DNA from: Rugalucina vietnamica
Taxonomy: Eukaryota > Mollusca > Bivalvia > Lucinida > Lucinidae
Direction: 5' to 3'
Length of the DNA stretch: 64,000 bases
Assembly (NCBI GenBank): GCA_964017185.1
Contig: OZ024871.1
Location: 6,068,214 to 6,132,213, forward strand
The translations under genes and the position numbers were made by a program. Below the pieces are notes generated by a model. That model made no database searches. It was not told where the DNA came from and was given only the letters and a program-made list of their open reading frames with translations. Below, in pieces: positions 13,501 to 28,500 of this stretch; positions within the stretch are counted from its first letter, which is position 1; each line of letters starts with the position of its first letter.

Positions 13501-16500
13501 TTCATGACAAGTTTCTTTGAAATCTGTCTACCAGGTCCAGAGAAGTAGATTTTTGAAGGGTTTTACCATATACAGGTATGGCGGCCATCTTGGTCATGTG
13601 ACCTAGATTATTTACATATACATTGATTCCCCCTTCCTATAGATGCTTCAATTAAAATTTGGCCTTGATTGGCAAAGCCGTTTCAGAGAAGATGTTTGAA
13701 TATTATGGTAATATACATGTATATTGCCCCAGGGTGGGGGCAGAGGAGCCCTTGGGGTCCAATGATTTTCAGAATCATTAACATTCAGTCCTACTGCTCA
13801 TTTCCTGCAAGATTTTCCATTTAAATGGCATTTTAACAGTTTTCCCTATTCAAATGCAAAGGCGACTTATGTTGACCTTGCCGTAGAATAGGTCAAGGTT
13901 ATCACAGGGTCATGATTTATATATACTTTGTAGAATATTGAGTCATCAATGCTTCATGCCAAGCTTCGTTGAAATCTGTCCACCAGTTCCAGAGAAGAAG
14001 ATTTTTTAAGGGTTTTTACCATATATGGGCATGGCAGCCATCTTGGTCATGTCACCTGAATTTTTATATACACATTGGTTCCCACTTCCCATAGATGCTT
14101 CAAATAAAATTTGGCTTTAGTTGACCAAGCGGTTTCAGAGGAGAAGATCTTTGAAAATGGTGGATGATGACGACGACCACAGACGGAAGATGGACGGACA
14201 GATGCAGGGTGCCTGCCTATCCTATAAGCTCCCTGTGAGCCTTCGGCTCAGGTGAGCTAAAAAGAGAGCAGCAGGATACCACAGGGTAATAACACAATTT
14301 TGAAAAATTGATGTGTAATTTCTAACCTCTACTGGTGATTGTTTTTTTAACCTTAGTACCTCAGATGCACCTTAAAATAAGCTATAGTGTGGTTTTATCT
14401 TGCCCATTGTCTATAACCATGCGCAAGGCAGGTTTTGATCATTCATATTCCAAGTGGAAAATATTGCTAAATCATTTTACCTGATACATGTGACCATATC
14501 CAACATGAAGTGAGGTAGATGTTTGTACTGTATGATTACCTGATACATGTGACAATATCCAACATGAAGTGAGGTAGATGTTTGTCCGGTATGATTACCT
14601 GATTCAAGTGACAATATCCAACATGAATTGAGGTAGATGTTTGTACTGTATGATTACCTGATACATGTGACAATATCCAACATGAAGTGAGGTAGATGTT
14701 TGAACTGTATGATTACCTGATTCAAGTGACAATATCCAACATGAAGTGAGGTAGATGTTTGAACTGTATGATTACCTGATTCAAGTGACAATATCCAACA
14801 TGAAGTGAGGTAGATGTTTGAACTGTATGATTACCTGATACATGTGACAATATCCAACATGAAGTGAGGTAGATGTTTGTACTGTATGATTACCTGATAC
14901 ATGTGACAATATCCAACATGAATTGAGGTAGATGTTTGTACTGTATGATTACCTGATACATGTGACAATATCCAACATGAAGTGAGGTAGATGTTTGAAC
15001 TGTATGATTACCTGATACATGTGACAATATCCAACATGAAGTGAGGTAGATGTTTGTCCTGTATGTGACCCTGTCTGTCTATAGGTGGCCATACCACAGA
15101 TCTGGTTGGTGATATCCCAATATCTGTGTATAAACCTGCCCAGTCTGCTTCCTCAACATTCAGTAGGGACGGTATCAGGAGGACCACTGCAATAAAATAC
15201 CAATATGAGCCGCACCATGAGAAAACCGGATTTTTGCCTATGTGAAAACAAAGGCGCAGATCAGCTTCGCTGTAACTGTGAAGCTGATCAGCGCCTTTGT
15301 TTTCGCTACTCGGATCATAGAATCCCTCTTCTACTTAAAACCAAAATTTCAAGCGTATAGCGTTTTTCAGTGACTGTGCAGGCCGGTTTGTGGCAGACCT
15401 GGACGTGAGCCCGGAAGACCGGTTTTCTCGCGTCGGGGCTCAATATAAACTTTAAGCTTATTTTTTAAATTTTAAGAGACAGCCCCTGGCAAACAAACAG
15501 GACTAAGGAAAGTATGGCTTGTTTATCAGCTGGTAGGAGATAGGGTGTCAGCAAATCTGCTTCTTCAACTACTAGGGTGATCCATTAAGTGATGCGAACT
15601 CATCTCTTATTTCTTTCACAGTCACTATTTTTCAAAGTAGTTTACATCAAAATTATGGGGTATATTCGACTCTTCCCGATTCGATAACGTTTCTGTCAGA
15701 ATCGTGTGATAACCTTTGTTGCCTAGCAACAACAGAATGCACAGTAAACGACTCTGGCCATGGATTAAATTGATTTTATTTATCTAAACAAATGTCACAT
15801 ACAAAGCACAATAATGTCAATTATGGTTTTATTCCAAAGTGCAATTGCCCCTTTAACTAATTTGTGGAGTTGTGTGCAACTCAAACTAACAAAATTTGTT
15901 TATCTATACCCCTTGGAATCTTGGTCAATTTGAGTCCTCTAAACAACCTATTCTCACCAACACCTCTACTACTTAAGCGAAAGGGGCAAATTTTACAAAT
16001 GTTTATTTGTCGAATAGAAATGCTTTGTTATAATAGTGTATAGGCATAAACACCGATATTTACATATTTTTCTGCATCAAATATATGTCCAAATTATGCG
16101 CTTTTGTCAAAACAAGTTCTTTAAACAGTGAAATGTTCAAGCCTTAACTTTCAGCAAATACAATGTATACCTGAATCCTTGTCTCTCTGTATGTCATGGT
16201 GTTCACTCCCGTGATCGGTGTAGTTAAATTTCCTCTCATTTGTCTCTGATCCACTTGCCTGTGAAAATTAGAGACATATCAAAACTTCTCTGCAATAACT
16301 TGGTATTTTCCTAAATCAGTGTACATGTAGTAAATTGATAGCTTTGCATAGTTAATCTTCAAAATTGTCTTTATTTTACAGTTTCCCAAATGCAACACAA
16401 TATCAGTACTGAGCCATCATTGTCACAGAACTTGATCGATCAGTATGAATGAGACACATGCCAATTGCATAAGACTTGTGAGGACTGTAATATGTGCTGC

Positions 16501-19500
16501 TGCATGAGAAAACCAACAATTTGAGTTTCAGATCTGGTACGACACAAATCAGCCTGTACAGTCACAGAAGTAGACTAGAGGCTTGAAATTTATGGATTTA
16601 AGTAGAATCTTTGAGGGATTGTACTGTCTGTGTAGCGAAAACAAAGGTGCTGATCAGCTGTGCAGTTACTGCACAGCTGATCTGCACCTTTGTTTTCGCA
16701 TATGAAGATTGTTGAAGATTGCTGGTTTTCTGATGTTGTGAACTGCCATGATTAGTGGTTATGACTGTTACCTCTGGTGTAGGTATGTCCAACTGCGTTC
16801 CATCCACATTCTGATCCCCCAAGCGTGAGGACAGATGGTCTTTGATTTCGCTAGGTCGCCTGTCTTTAGATGACTGCTTTTCTGGACTCCTGGTAACACT
16901 GAAATAATGTTATACTGCATGAAAATTTTTGTGTGACTTTTATTTCACAGTTTTTTATTTCTGATTTATGGTACTTAGCCCAGTTTTCGTGGGGGTTCCA
17001 GTTTTCGTGGTGTACATGCATTTCAGCTGAAACTATATTTTCTCATAAGATGTCACGTTTACTGGCGACTACCATCCTCATTGTGCAAGAAAAATAACAA
17101 AGATTGTTTTTATGAGGGCTGTTCAATATTTTCAATGGTTTGAATCTGAATATGGGACTTACGCTTTATGATGTCTTTAAAATGTTTTCAGTATAACACC
17201 TGACAGTGAAATATTTTCAAAGTTACTTCTTTCAATTCACAAGGTGTAATAAAATTAAAAAATGAAACATTAAAATATGTCAAGAATTGTTTGAAGCATT
17301 GAAATTGACAGTCTGTTTTTGAATGACCCACAAATTCTGGTACCTTACTTTTGATGACGTCAAAGATCAATACGTCATACAAAATGGCGTCTGTATAAGC
17401 AATAGACAGAATTGCAATGAAAATGTAAACTGGATATTAAATACCAAAGATTATTGTGCATCATTCCATAAAAAAAGATCTGACCGTTTCTATCACCCTG
17501 GAATTGCCGTTGAATTATTAGTACCACGAAAACTGGACCAACCATCACACTAGCAAGTTTATTCTGAATATGCGAATTAGTACTCTTGCAGTCTATAAAG
17601 CTTATAGTAACTCTTTATTAGCAAGAACTTTGAATTTGCAAGGCAACAAATTTGCGAATATCAGCAAAACATACAAGTTCTTGCGAATTTACAGTGTATT
17701 GCTTCAGAATATGCAGTAAGAGCTAGCTGGTACATATTCCCACTGTTTCTATGACAGACAAATGAGCCGCCTCGTGGGAAAACCAACAATGTGGTTTCCG
17801 AACAGGTCCGACACAAACCGGCCTGCACAAGCACAGAGAAGAGATAGAAGCTTGAAATTTCGGATTTAAGTAGAAGAGAAATTGTACTATCCGAGTAGCG
17901 AAAACAAAGGCGCTGATCAGCTTCGCGGTTACCGTGAAGCTGATCTGCGTCTTTGTTTTCGCCTATGCAGATTGCTGGTTTTCCCATGAGGCGGCTCAAA
18001 TGTTAAAAAATAGAGGGTAAAAAAAGAAGAACTTTATTTACAAATCCAGTAGACTGTAAAGCCCATGAGGATACATACAAACAGTAAACTGATATAAACA
18101 ATACAATTGGCAAGACAGTATTGCACATTATTGCATGAATACCCGGATATTAACAGCCATATATTAATGAAAAGAAAGCCATGTATTAATATTTCAATTC
18201 TCGTGAGCGCTTGCTGTTAATACATGGCTTTTACATATGCCTTTTACAGGGCCTCTCGCAAAAATTGACGTCATCACGTAACATGCATTTGATTTAACAT
18301 TATTTTGTGACGTCATGATGACGTAGTTCGCTCCGAAAGCAGCATTTTTAAAACGTTGTTAGCTAACGTCATTTTCCGCGCCATTTCAGGTTTATGAATT
18401 TATGCAAAATCTGGACAATTTCTCCAAATTTTCGCATAAAACAATTGTATAATGCAATAATAACGATCAAACATTTTCTTTCTGATGCATTAACATCTGC
18501 TGGGCCCCCCTAATTAGCTACATATACATGTATATCATTATAGGGATCAAACATTTTCTTTCTGATGCATTAACATCTGCTGGGCCCCTCGGGAGGGTTG
18601 AAACCCTCGCCTTTCAGGCTCGGGTTTCAACGCCACCCTCGGGGCCCAGCAGATGTTTATGCATAGAAAACCATGTTTGATCCCTATAATGATATACATG
18701 TATATGTAGCTAATTAGGAAACATTATCATGGTTAATTATGCGTCATTGACAACTGCATAAACAAGACATCGTCAAAACTTGTTGCAAAATCATATTTAC
18801 AAAGTAAACGGAGAAGGTGTTGAAAACTTGAAAAGAAAACTAGAATTGTCAGAGGATCTGACGATAGCCCCGCTTCTGAGCTTTTTTCCTGGTTGAGAAA
18901 AACAATGACGGGTAACAATCACAAGCTAGATCTTGTTAATGTTGGTGTACATAAAAAGATTGGTAAGATTCTGTCAATTTGTTCTCAAGCAAAATTCTGA
19001 CATCAATCAAGGGCCGTAACTCAAAATTTAGTGAAAAATGATGGGCAATAATCCCAAGCTAGATCTTGTCAATGTTGATGTGCATACAAAATTTGGTTAA
19101 ATTCTGTCAATTAATTCTTAAGATATTGAGTGGAAACCAAATTCTGAAGTCAATCAAGGGCCGTAACTCCGTCAAAATTTTGTGAAAAAATGACAGGCAA
19201 CAATCCCAAGCTAGATCTTGTCAATGTTCATGTGCATACAAAATTTGGTCAGATTCTGTCAATTTGTTCTCAAGATATTGAGCGGAATCAAAATTCTGAA
19301 GTCAATCAAGGGCCCTAACTCCGTCAAATTTTTGCGAAAAAATGACTTGCAAGAATCTAATTGAAATGACTTGTCAATGTTGATGTGCATAGAAAATTTG
19401 GTCTGATTCTGTCAATTCATTCTCAAGATCTGACATCAATCAAGGGCTCTAACTCCGTCAAAATTTTGCAAAAAAATGACTTGCAACAATACCAAGCTAG

Positions 19501-22500
19501 ACCTAGTCAATGTTGATATGCATAGAAAATTCGGTCTGATTCTGTCAATTCATTCTCAAGATAGTGCGTGGAAACAACATTCTGACGTCAATCAAGGGCC
19601 GTAACCCTGTCACAATTTTGCGAAAAATGACGAGCAACAATCCCAAGCTAGATCTTGTCAATGTTGATGTGTATACAAATTTTGGTCAGATTCTGTCAAT
19701 TCACTCTCAAGATATTCAGTGGAAACGAAATTCTGATGTCAATCAAGGACCATAACTCCGTCAAAATTTGGCGAAAAATGACGGGCTTCGATCCCAAGCT
19801 AGATCTTGTCAATGTTGATGTGCATACAAATTTTGGTCAGATTCTGTCGATTCGTTCACATGATATTGAGTGGAAACGAAAATCTGACATCATCAAGGGC
19901 TGTAACTCTGTCAAAATTTTGGGAAAAATGACGGGCAACAATCCCAAACTAGATGCTAAGATCTTGTCAATGTTGATGTGCATATAATATTTGGTCAGAT
20001 TCTGTCAATTCGTTCTCAAGATATTGAGCAGAAACGAAATGTTAACGGAATCACGGAACCACGGAATCATGGAAGGACGGAACCACGGAAGGACAGGGTG
20101 AATCCAGTATAGCCCCACTTTTTCAAAGCGGGGCTATAAATATGTAGCTCAAAATGTCGAAACAATAGCAGAGTATCTTATATACCTCTTCAAATGTAAT
20201 AACATAGTATGTTCGCCATTTGTACAATCTCCCATTTGTACAATCTCCCAATTAATGGAGGAATGTACAGGCACTAATTTCCAACAACACAAACTTACCT
20301 ATTCATCTATTTATTTAGCTTTATATGCTCACAAGTTTTACAAAATTGCCTTGGAATTGCTCAATAAAATTTCTTCCATTATTTAGGGAACATATTGGCC
20401 ATGACATGAAAAAACTGGTCTTCAGGTTTCTGACCAGGTCTGACACAAACCAGCCTGTGCAGCTATAGAAGCTTGAAATTTCAGACTTAGGAAGAAGAGG
20501 AATTGTACTATCCATGTAGCGAAAACAAAGCTTCACATAGGCTTTTTTGAACAGAAATCAGTGTTGGCTTATTGGTGCATGTGCCCTAAATAGAACAAAT
20601 ACCACGGTACACATTCTATAACTACTAACTGAATACTTGAGGAGAGGAATTCACGGCCGTAAAGGAATTAAAGAATATCCTTGATATGGTTTCTATCATA
20701 TTAGTTCTTATAACATGTTTGATTGTACCTTTTCTTTATCTTCCTAACAATGCCTTCCAGTTTGCTGCTTTTCACTTTACTTGGTCTAGGCTCTGTCTCT
20801 CCACCCTGTCCTGTCTCTCTATCACCATTCATCACTGGCTCAGCCGCCTCAGTTTTAACTACAACAGGTTGTTCTATCTGTGACATTGTATCTCTGTCAT
20901 CACCAGTGGCTCTATCTCTCACAGAGTCAGAACTTTCAGAGCCTTGTTGTTCCCCATCATCAGACACTGCGCTGCCTTCAGATCTCTCAGAATCTCTTCT
21001 CTCTTGATGAACATCAGCTGTAACTGACAAGAACAGAAGAGCAGGGTCCAGGACCCAGTTGTTCAAAGCATCGTTAGCTTAACGATATCGTTAAGACATA
21101 AATTTGTTAAGCAAATATCAGCTAAAGTAACAAATACACTGTTATTTTTTGTTGAAAAAATGTGAGAATCCTTTGCACTGCAAAGGATTCTCACATTTTT
21201 TCAACAAAAAATAAACATTTTTTCAACAAAAAATAACAGAGTATTTGTAATATTAATGTTTGAAATTTTAACGAAACATTAACTAACGACGTCGTTAGTT
21301 TAGAACAACTGGGCCCAGTTGTTCAAAGTTAATGACATTGTTAGTTAACTATACGTTAAAATTTCAAACATGAATGGTATTACAAATACACTGTTATTTT
21401 TTGTTGATAAAATGGCAAAGGATTCTCACATTTTATCAACAAAAAATAACAGTGTATTATTTTTTGTTGATAAAATGTGAGAATCCTTTGCATGGCAAAG
21501 GATTCTCACATTTTATCAACAAAAAATAACAGTGTATTTGCTTATGTAGTCGGCATTTACTTAACAAGTTGAAGTCTTAATGATGACGTTATGCTAACGA
21601 AGTTTTGAACAACTGGCCCCTGGTAAACATACATATTCCAGGGACTAAATCAAATGGTACTCCCTGTGCATTTGTGGTGGGGTAAATGCCCCATTAACAA
21701 TTTTTCAGTCATGTCGGGACAGAGCCATTGCTTCAAGGGTAAGATGACCTTATCCCCAAGACTAGGCGTTGTAGAAATAGTCACTCCATCGCATTTCAGC
21801 AACCATCTGCTAGTATAGAGGCCTATAAATGTAGTTTCTTTCCCTAGATTATCAGGGACTGGAATGACCTCCCTGATTCTCTGTTTACCATCGCTGAAAT
21901 GCCAGATGATTATGTGTCCAAGATCGCTTCACTTGAGCATTCTGGGGACTAATTTCTCCCCCATGAGGACCCCCTGGTGAAATAATGTCATTTGGCATAT
22001 CACCAGTAAACTATTTAGATTCAGATTAACATGCGCTGTGAGGAATACATGGACTACCTGTGCTTTGAACCAAGTCAGCTGTTTATCATTAGATGCAAAA
22101 GCCTTCTGTCAAATGATTATATTGACAGCCATCATAGTTGCAGATGACCACAAAATCACTAGTATCATTTGAGCCTTTGCATGAGAAAACCAACAATTTG
22201 GGTTCCAACCAGGTCAAACACAAACCGTGCTGTACAGTCACAGAAGATGGTTAGAGGCTGGAAATTTTGGATTAAAAAAGTAGGGAAACCGTACTATCCG
22301 TGTAGCGAAAACAAAGGCGCTGATCAGCTTCGCAGTAACTGCGAAGCTAATCTGCGCCTTTGATTTTGCCTATGCAGATTGTTGGTTTTCCCATGTGGTG
22401 GCTCATTTTATATTATGGCTGTCAATATATCAGATGACAGCAGATTTTGGCATGTATTGAATAGGACTGTCTCTGTCTACAGCACAAGCTGTACCAACTG

Positions 22501-25500
22501 ATTGTCTTTTTTATACAGGCTGCTGGAGAAAGATTATATCAACTATTTTTTCAACGTATGTTATTAGTGTTCATTGACCTTTCCTTCAGATATTGTACTG
22601 AATTTAACCCATACTTGATGAATGAATTCTCTCATAGTTATCTATTGGGTGAATCCACTTTCATGTTTAGGGGTGTCAGGAGTGACTTTTATTTTTTATC
22701 ATGTTTTTCGATGAAATTTCTCTGTGCAAACAGAATAGCCCCAGATGGGACGCCACGTTCAGTGGCGTCCCATCTGGGGCTATACTGTTTGCCTATGTCC
22801 CACAATAGGGATGCCAGGCTTATATGAGTTAAGTACAAGCATATGTGTGCTGAAAACTTGCATTTTCTTTCCCTTAATCTTTCTTCTGCTGTCAAGGTGT
22901 ACAAAGTGGCTTCAATCCAAATTTCAGCCTGGGTTTCTGACCATGTTGCACACAAGCACGACCCTAATAAGATAGCCAAAGGTTTTATATTATTTATCTA
23001 GAGAGAAGGATCGTACTACATATGAAGAGAAAAAAACAACAACATTTTTATAGGCTCTGCATCAGAAAACCAGCTCAAGGAATATGCGAACAAAAAGGCC
23101 CAGATCAGCTGTGCAGCAACTTCACAGCTGATCAGTGCCTTTCTTTTCGCTATGTAGAAAGTACAATCACTCTTCTTTTTAATTCCAAAATTTCAAGTTT
23201 CTAGCTTTCCTCTGTGGCCACACAGCTTGGTTTCTGTCAGACCTGGCCCCGAGGTTATAAAACTTTTTTTCAATCTCAGCTCAGCTGAGCATGAAATTTC
23301 AACTGCTCATAAATGTTAAAATAATCATAATTAGTGGAAAATTCAGGTTCAAAACTCAAAAACTAGTAATTTATCCTGCTAATAAATGTTAAAATACCAA
23401 CAATTGTTGGCATTTTAACATTTATGAGCAGGATAAATTTTAGTCTCAGCATGAAAAAAGTTTTATAACCTCGGGGCCTGGTCAGAAACCAAACTTGTCA
23501 TCTTACCTATAGTCTCATTCTGTTTCAGAAAGTAGGCTTTCTTGGGTTTATAATGGTTCCCTACATCATCACTCTTGTGATCAGTTGATGAAGTGCCCTG
23601 GGCGGCTTCTACTGGTGGTTGTGTTGTTGAGTCCAGTCTAGGAGCAGTCTCTCTCCTGGCTGAAGGTCTTATGTTTACCTTTACAACTGGACTGGTTGAA
23701 GACCTCTTTACAGCTGTTATATACCACATGAGTCATATCGTGTGAAAAACGGTCTTTGAAAACCGGTCTTAAGGGTTTCCGACCAGGTCCGACACAAACC
23801 GGCCTGTACAGTCACAGAAGAAAGCTAGAAACTTGAAGTTTTGGGTATAATTAGAAGAGGAATTGCACTATCCATGTAGCAAAAACAAAGGCCTTGATCA
23901 GCTGTGCAGCTACTGCACAGCTGGTCTGGGCCTTTGTTGTCGTATAGGTGAAAATCTGGTTTTCTCATGACGTGGCTCATATTCGATCTAATAAGCACAC
24001 ATGCTCCGATAAGCACAGTCATTTTATTAATGAGTTATCACAAATTCATTCCAACTAGAAACACATACAAGGGTTGTTCCTTAATTCTTGTCATTGACTT
24101 GTTTCCTCCTAAACCAGCTTCTGTACCAGAGCAAAAAGACTTGGTAATTACAAATAGGTTCTTTTGAATCACCCAAATATTTTAGTATGATGCAATTTAC
24201 TAGTATCATTGCAAAGTGAGTCTCTAAAGAGAGACACCCTTATGACACTGCAAATAACTACTTCATCCTGTCCCAATAAACAGTAGAATGTTTGAATTAA
24301 AAGGGTTAGGAGAATGATTTTATACCTGCTGGGTCTTCATTACCTTGCAAACACACAAGTGAAAAGTTATTTTCCTAAACCCTACATTGCAATTTTTACG
24401 AGAGCCGTAAACATAGTACTATGCCAATGTTTATGAGTTGATGAATGAAAATTTAAGTTCACAGTGTGTTAATTAAAATGAATAAGGTAGTTAAAATATA
24501 CAAGTAGTTGCATTGCAATCACTACACCCCAAACCACGCAGAAACTTCAATGAAAATGACCATGCTTGCTCTGTCACCATGAGTACCAATTACATATGAG
24601 CCTCGAAGCGAGAAAACCGGTCTTCGGGGTTTCCGACCAGGTCCGACACAAACCGGCCTGTACAAGCTCAGAAAAGAGCTAGAAGCTTGAAATTTTGGAT
24701 TTAAGTAGAAGAGGAATTGTACTATCCGAGTAGTGAAAACAAAGGCGCTGATCAGCTTCGCGGTTACCGCGAAGCTGATCTGCGCCTTTGTTTTCGCCTA
24801 GGCAAAAATCCCGTTTTCTCATGATGCGGCTCATATTATAAAGCACTGGAGACAAATTCATTTGAGCAGCATCATGAGAAAACCAACAATGAGGTTTTAA
24901 ACCGAGCATAGAAGCATACAAGCATAGAAGATGGCTAGAGACTGGAAATTTTGGATTTAGAAAGTAGAAGAATCGTACTATCTGTGTAGCAAAAACAAAG
25001 GCGCTGATCAGCTTCGCAAGCGCGAAGCTGACCTGTGCTTTATTTTCCCAAATGCAAAGTTTTGGTTTTCTCATGATGTGGCTCACTTATCTCATAACTC
25101 TAAAACAGTCTGACCATAATTTGTTTCCATAACAAAATCAAAACTTTTGTAAATCATTATCGAAATTTTGAAATTAATAATATTGGCAAACAGTTTGCAT
25201 TGGAAAATGATAGAGCAACTTTGTTCTTGTAAAACATTCAATGTTTCTTTTTACTTGTTGATATTAAACCAATATTTTTTCCTTTTTATTGTAGGAAAGA
25301 ATCAAAGTACATGTGAGCCGTGATGCGAGAAAAAACTGTCTTTGGGGTTTCCGGCCAGGTCTGACACAAACCAGCCGAACAGTCACACAAGCAGGCAAGA
25401 ACCTTAAATTTTTCTCTATACTTGTTGATAACAAATACTTGTTTCCTTTCTATTGCAAGAAAGAATCAAAGAACATGTGAGCCGCGACGCAAGAAAAACA

Positions 25501-28500
25501 GTCTTCTGGGTTTCCGGCCAGGTCTGATACAAACCAGCCTGAACAGTCACAGAAGCAGGCTAGAAGCTTGAAGCTTGAAATTTCGGATTTCAGGAGAAGA
25601 TAAATTACACTATCTGTATAGTGAAAACAAAGGCACTGATCAGCTTTGCAGTTACTGCGAAGCTGCTCTGCATCATTGTTTTTGCATAATCAAAAATCGG
25701 GCTTTCTCACCATGCGGCTCACAGTAAAGTGATTGTACCTGGCAACCTGACAGTCAGAGTCCCCACACCTGATTTCTTCCTAAGTCTCCCAGGTGGCAAT
25801 CCTCTCTGTAGTTTCAGGGTCTTGCCTCCTGCAATGTCCATCAAGAATATATAATAAATCCAAAAGAAAGGAGATGGATTAAACAACCAGCAGTCCAAAA
25901 TGCTTTCCCACATCCATTATATTTAAGATAAAATAAGCAGCGTCGTGAGAAAACTACTTTTGCCTATACGAAAACAAAGGCGCAGATCAGCTGTGCAGTA
26001 ACTGCACAGCTGATCAGTGCCTTTGTTTTCACTACTCAGATAGTATAATTTCTCTTCTTCTCAAATCCGAAATTTCAAGCTTCTAGCCTTTTTCTGAGAC
26101 TGTACAGGCCACTTTGTGTGGGGCCTGGTTGGAAACCCTTAAAACCAGTTTTCTTGGCCACGGCTCAAATAAATTTAATCTACCAACAGACAGATTGAAA
26201 CACCAATGGACATCTGCTCAGTTGCATGGTATAGGATCAGTGCAAGTGCTTTTAAACAGAATTAAATTGAGCAATTTTGTCTTGGACAAAAACATAAAAT
26301 TTCAAAGTACTGTATTAGACTCATAAATGAGCCGTCTCGTGGGAAAACCAACAATGTGGTTTCCGAACAGGTCTGACACAAACTGACCTGTTCAGCTACA
26401 GAAGCAGGTTAGAAGCTTGAAATTTTGATGTTAAACAGAGGAGGAATTGTACTATCCGAGTAGCGAAAACAAAGGCGCTGATCAGCTTTGCGGTTACCGC
26501 GAAGCTGATCTGCGCCTTTGTTTTCGCCTATGCAGATTGTTTGTTTTCCCACGTGGTGGCTCAAATATTGAACATTTCTGCAAACTTTAAATGCAAAAGT
26601 TACATCAAACACTTATAAACAGTAAAATGTAAGTTACACTAGAAAATTTGTGTGTTTTTTTTTTTTCTTAATTTGTACCTGTTGATTTGTTTGATTCCAC
26701 TGGGCTTTCACATAGTTTCTTCTTTGGTCTCCCACGCTGTTTTCCACTTCCCCTTTTCTTGGTTTTCCCATCTACAACTTAAGATGTCACCATATATGTG
26801 ATATCCCTATTTGGGAAGGATCTCCATATTTTTAGCAAATCTCCCTATTTAAAATTTCAAAATTTACCCATATATCTTATACATTTCCATATTTCAAATA
26901 CATGTACATGTATTTTAGATCTCTCTAGTTGAAATCAAGAATTTGTCGCGTGGGCCAGTAGTTAAAATTTTAAAAGTGTGTTCAGAAATGGCCAAAAATA
27001 AGCCCCAAAGTGCAAAATGTGCTCTATATACGGTTCTTCTGTATGTAAACATGGCAACGCTTGTAGGATTACCTAAGAAATCATTCTTGATTTTAAGAGG
27101 AGACATATGGCTACGTTTAGAAATACATGTACTTTTCTCATCCAAATACCTATTTTTTTTTCACCAAAATATGAGGCCAAAAATAGGCTTTAAACTCCCT
27201 AGGCCTTTCTAGGAATGCAGTTTATATTCTAAAATTTTAACTGGTTGGGCTTAAACAACTGCACACTGGAAATTGGCTGCAAGCGAGGCTTTCAGTATAC
27301 CCCCCGCAAAATTATCTGAAGCTGGCCAATAACTTCCCAAGTCAAACATGCAGAAAATTTGTCAAAGATATCTGTTCAGCATTATAATTCTTTATGTACA
27401 TCCACAGTATGCCAGTCACATCTATAAGATATTAAAAGAATATATTGAGATTGATTTCACTGTATGCACTATGATCATTATTGTTTATCATGAGAAATGG
27501 TAAAAAAATGGCTAAGTTAAAAAAAAGCTGTAAATTTGTCAAAAATTAACTTTTCAGCATCAAAATTATTCATGCACATCTAAAATATATCTGGAACAAA
27601 TCTACAAAAAATTTAAAAGAAACACTGAAAGCCCTAAGGGGAGTTGATTTCACAAAAGTATGCACTACCAACCATTATTGTATATAAGCAATGGTCAAGA
27701 AATGGCTATGTTGAAAAATGATGTAAATTTGTCAAAAATCACTTTTTCAGTATTATAATTATTCATGCACATCTTCAATATGTGTGGAACTTGTCTGCAA
27801 TGTATTGAAAAGAAATACTGAAAGCCCTAGGGGGAGTTGATTTCACAAACTATGCACTACCAACCATTATTGTATTATAAGCAATGGTCAAAAATGACTG
27901 TGTTGAAAAATGCTGTACATTTGTCAAAAATTAATTTTTCATTATAATAATTCTTCATGCACACCTTCAATATGTGTGGAACATGTCTGCTAAATATTGA
28001 AAAGAAATACTGAAAGCCCTAGGAGGAGTTGATTTCACAAAGTATACACTACCAACCATTATTGCATAAGGAATGGTAAAAAAATTGCTATGTTAAAAAT
28101 TGCTGTAAATTTGTCAAAAATTATTTTTTTTAGCATTGTAATTCTTCATGCACATCTTCAATATGTGTGGAACATGTCTGCAAAGTATTGAAAAGAAATA
28201 CTGAAAGCCCTAGGAGGAGTTGATTTCACAAAGTATGCACTACCAACCATTATTGCATAAGCAATGGTCAGAAAATGGCTATGTTAAAAATTGCTGTAAA
28301 TTTGTCAAAAATTATTTTTTTCAGTATTATAATTCTTCATGCACATCTTCAATATGTGTGGAACATGTCTGCAAAGTATTGAAAAGAAATACTGAAAGCC
28401 CTAGGAGGAGTTGATTTTTACAAACTATGAACTACCAACCATTATTGCATATAAGCAATGGTCAAAAATGGCTATGTTGAAAAATGCTGTAAATTTGTCA

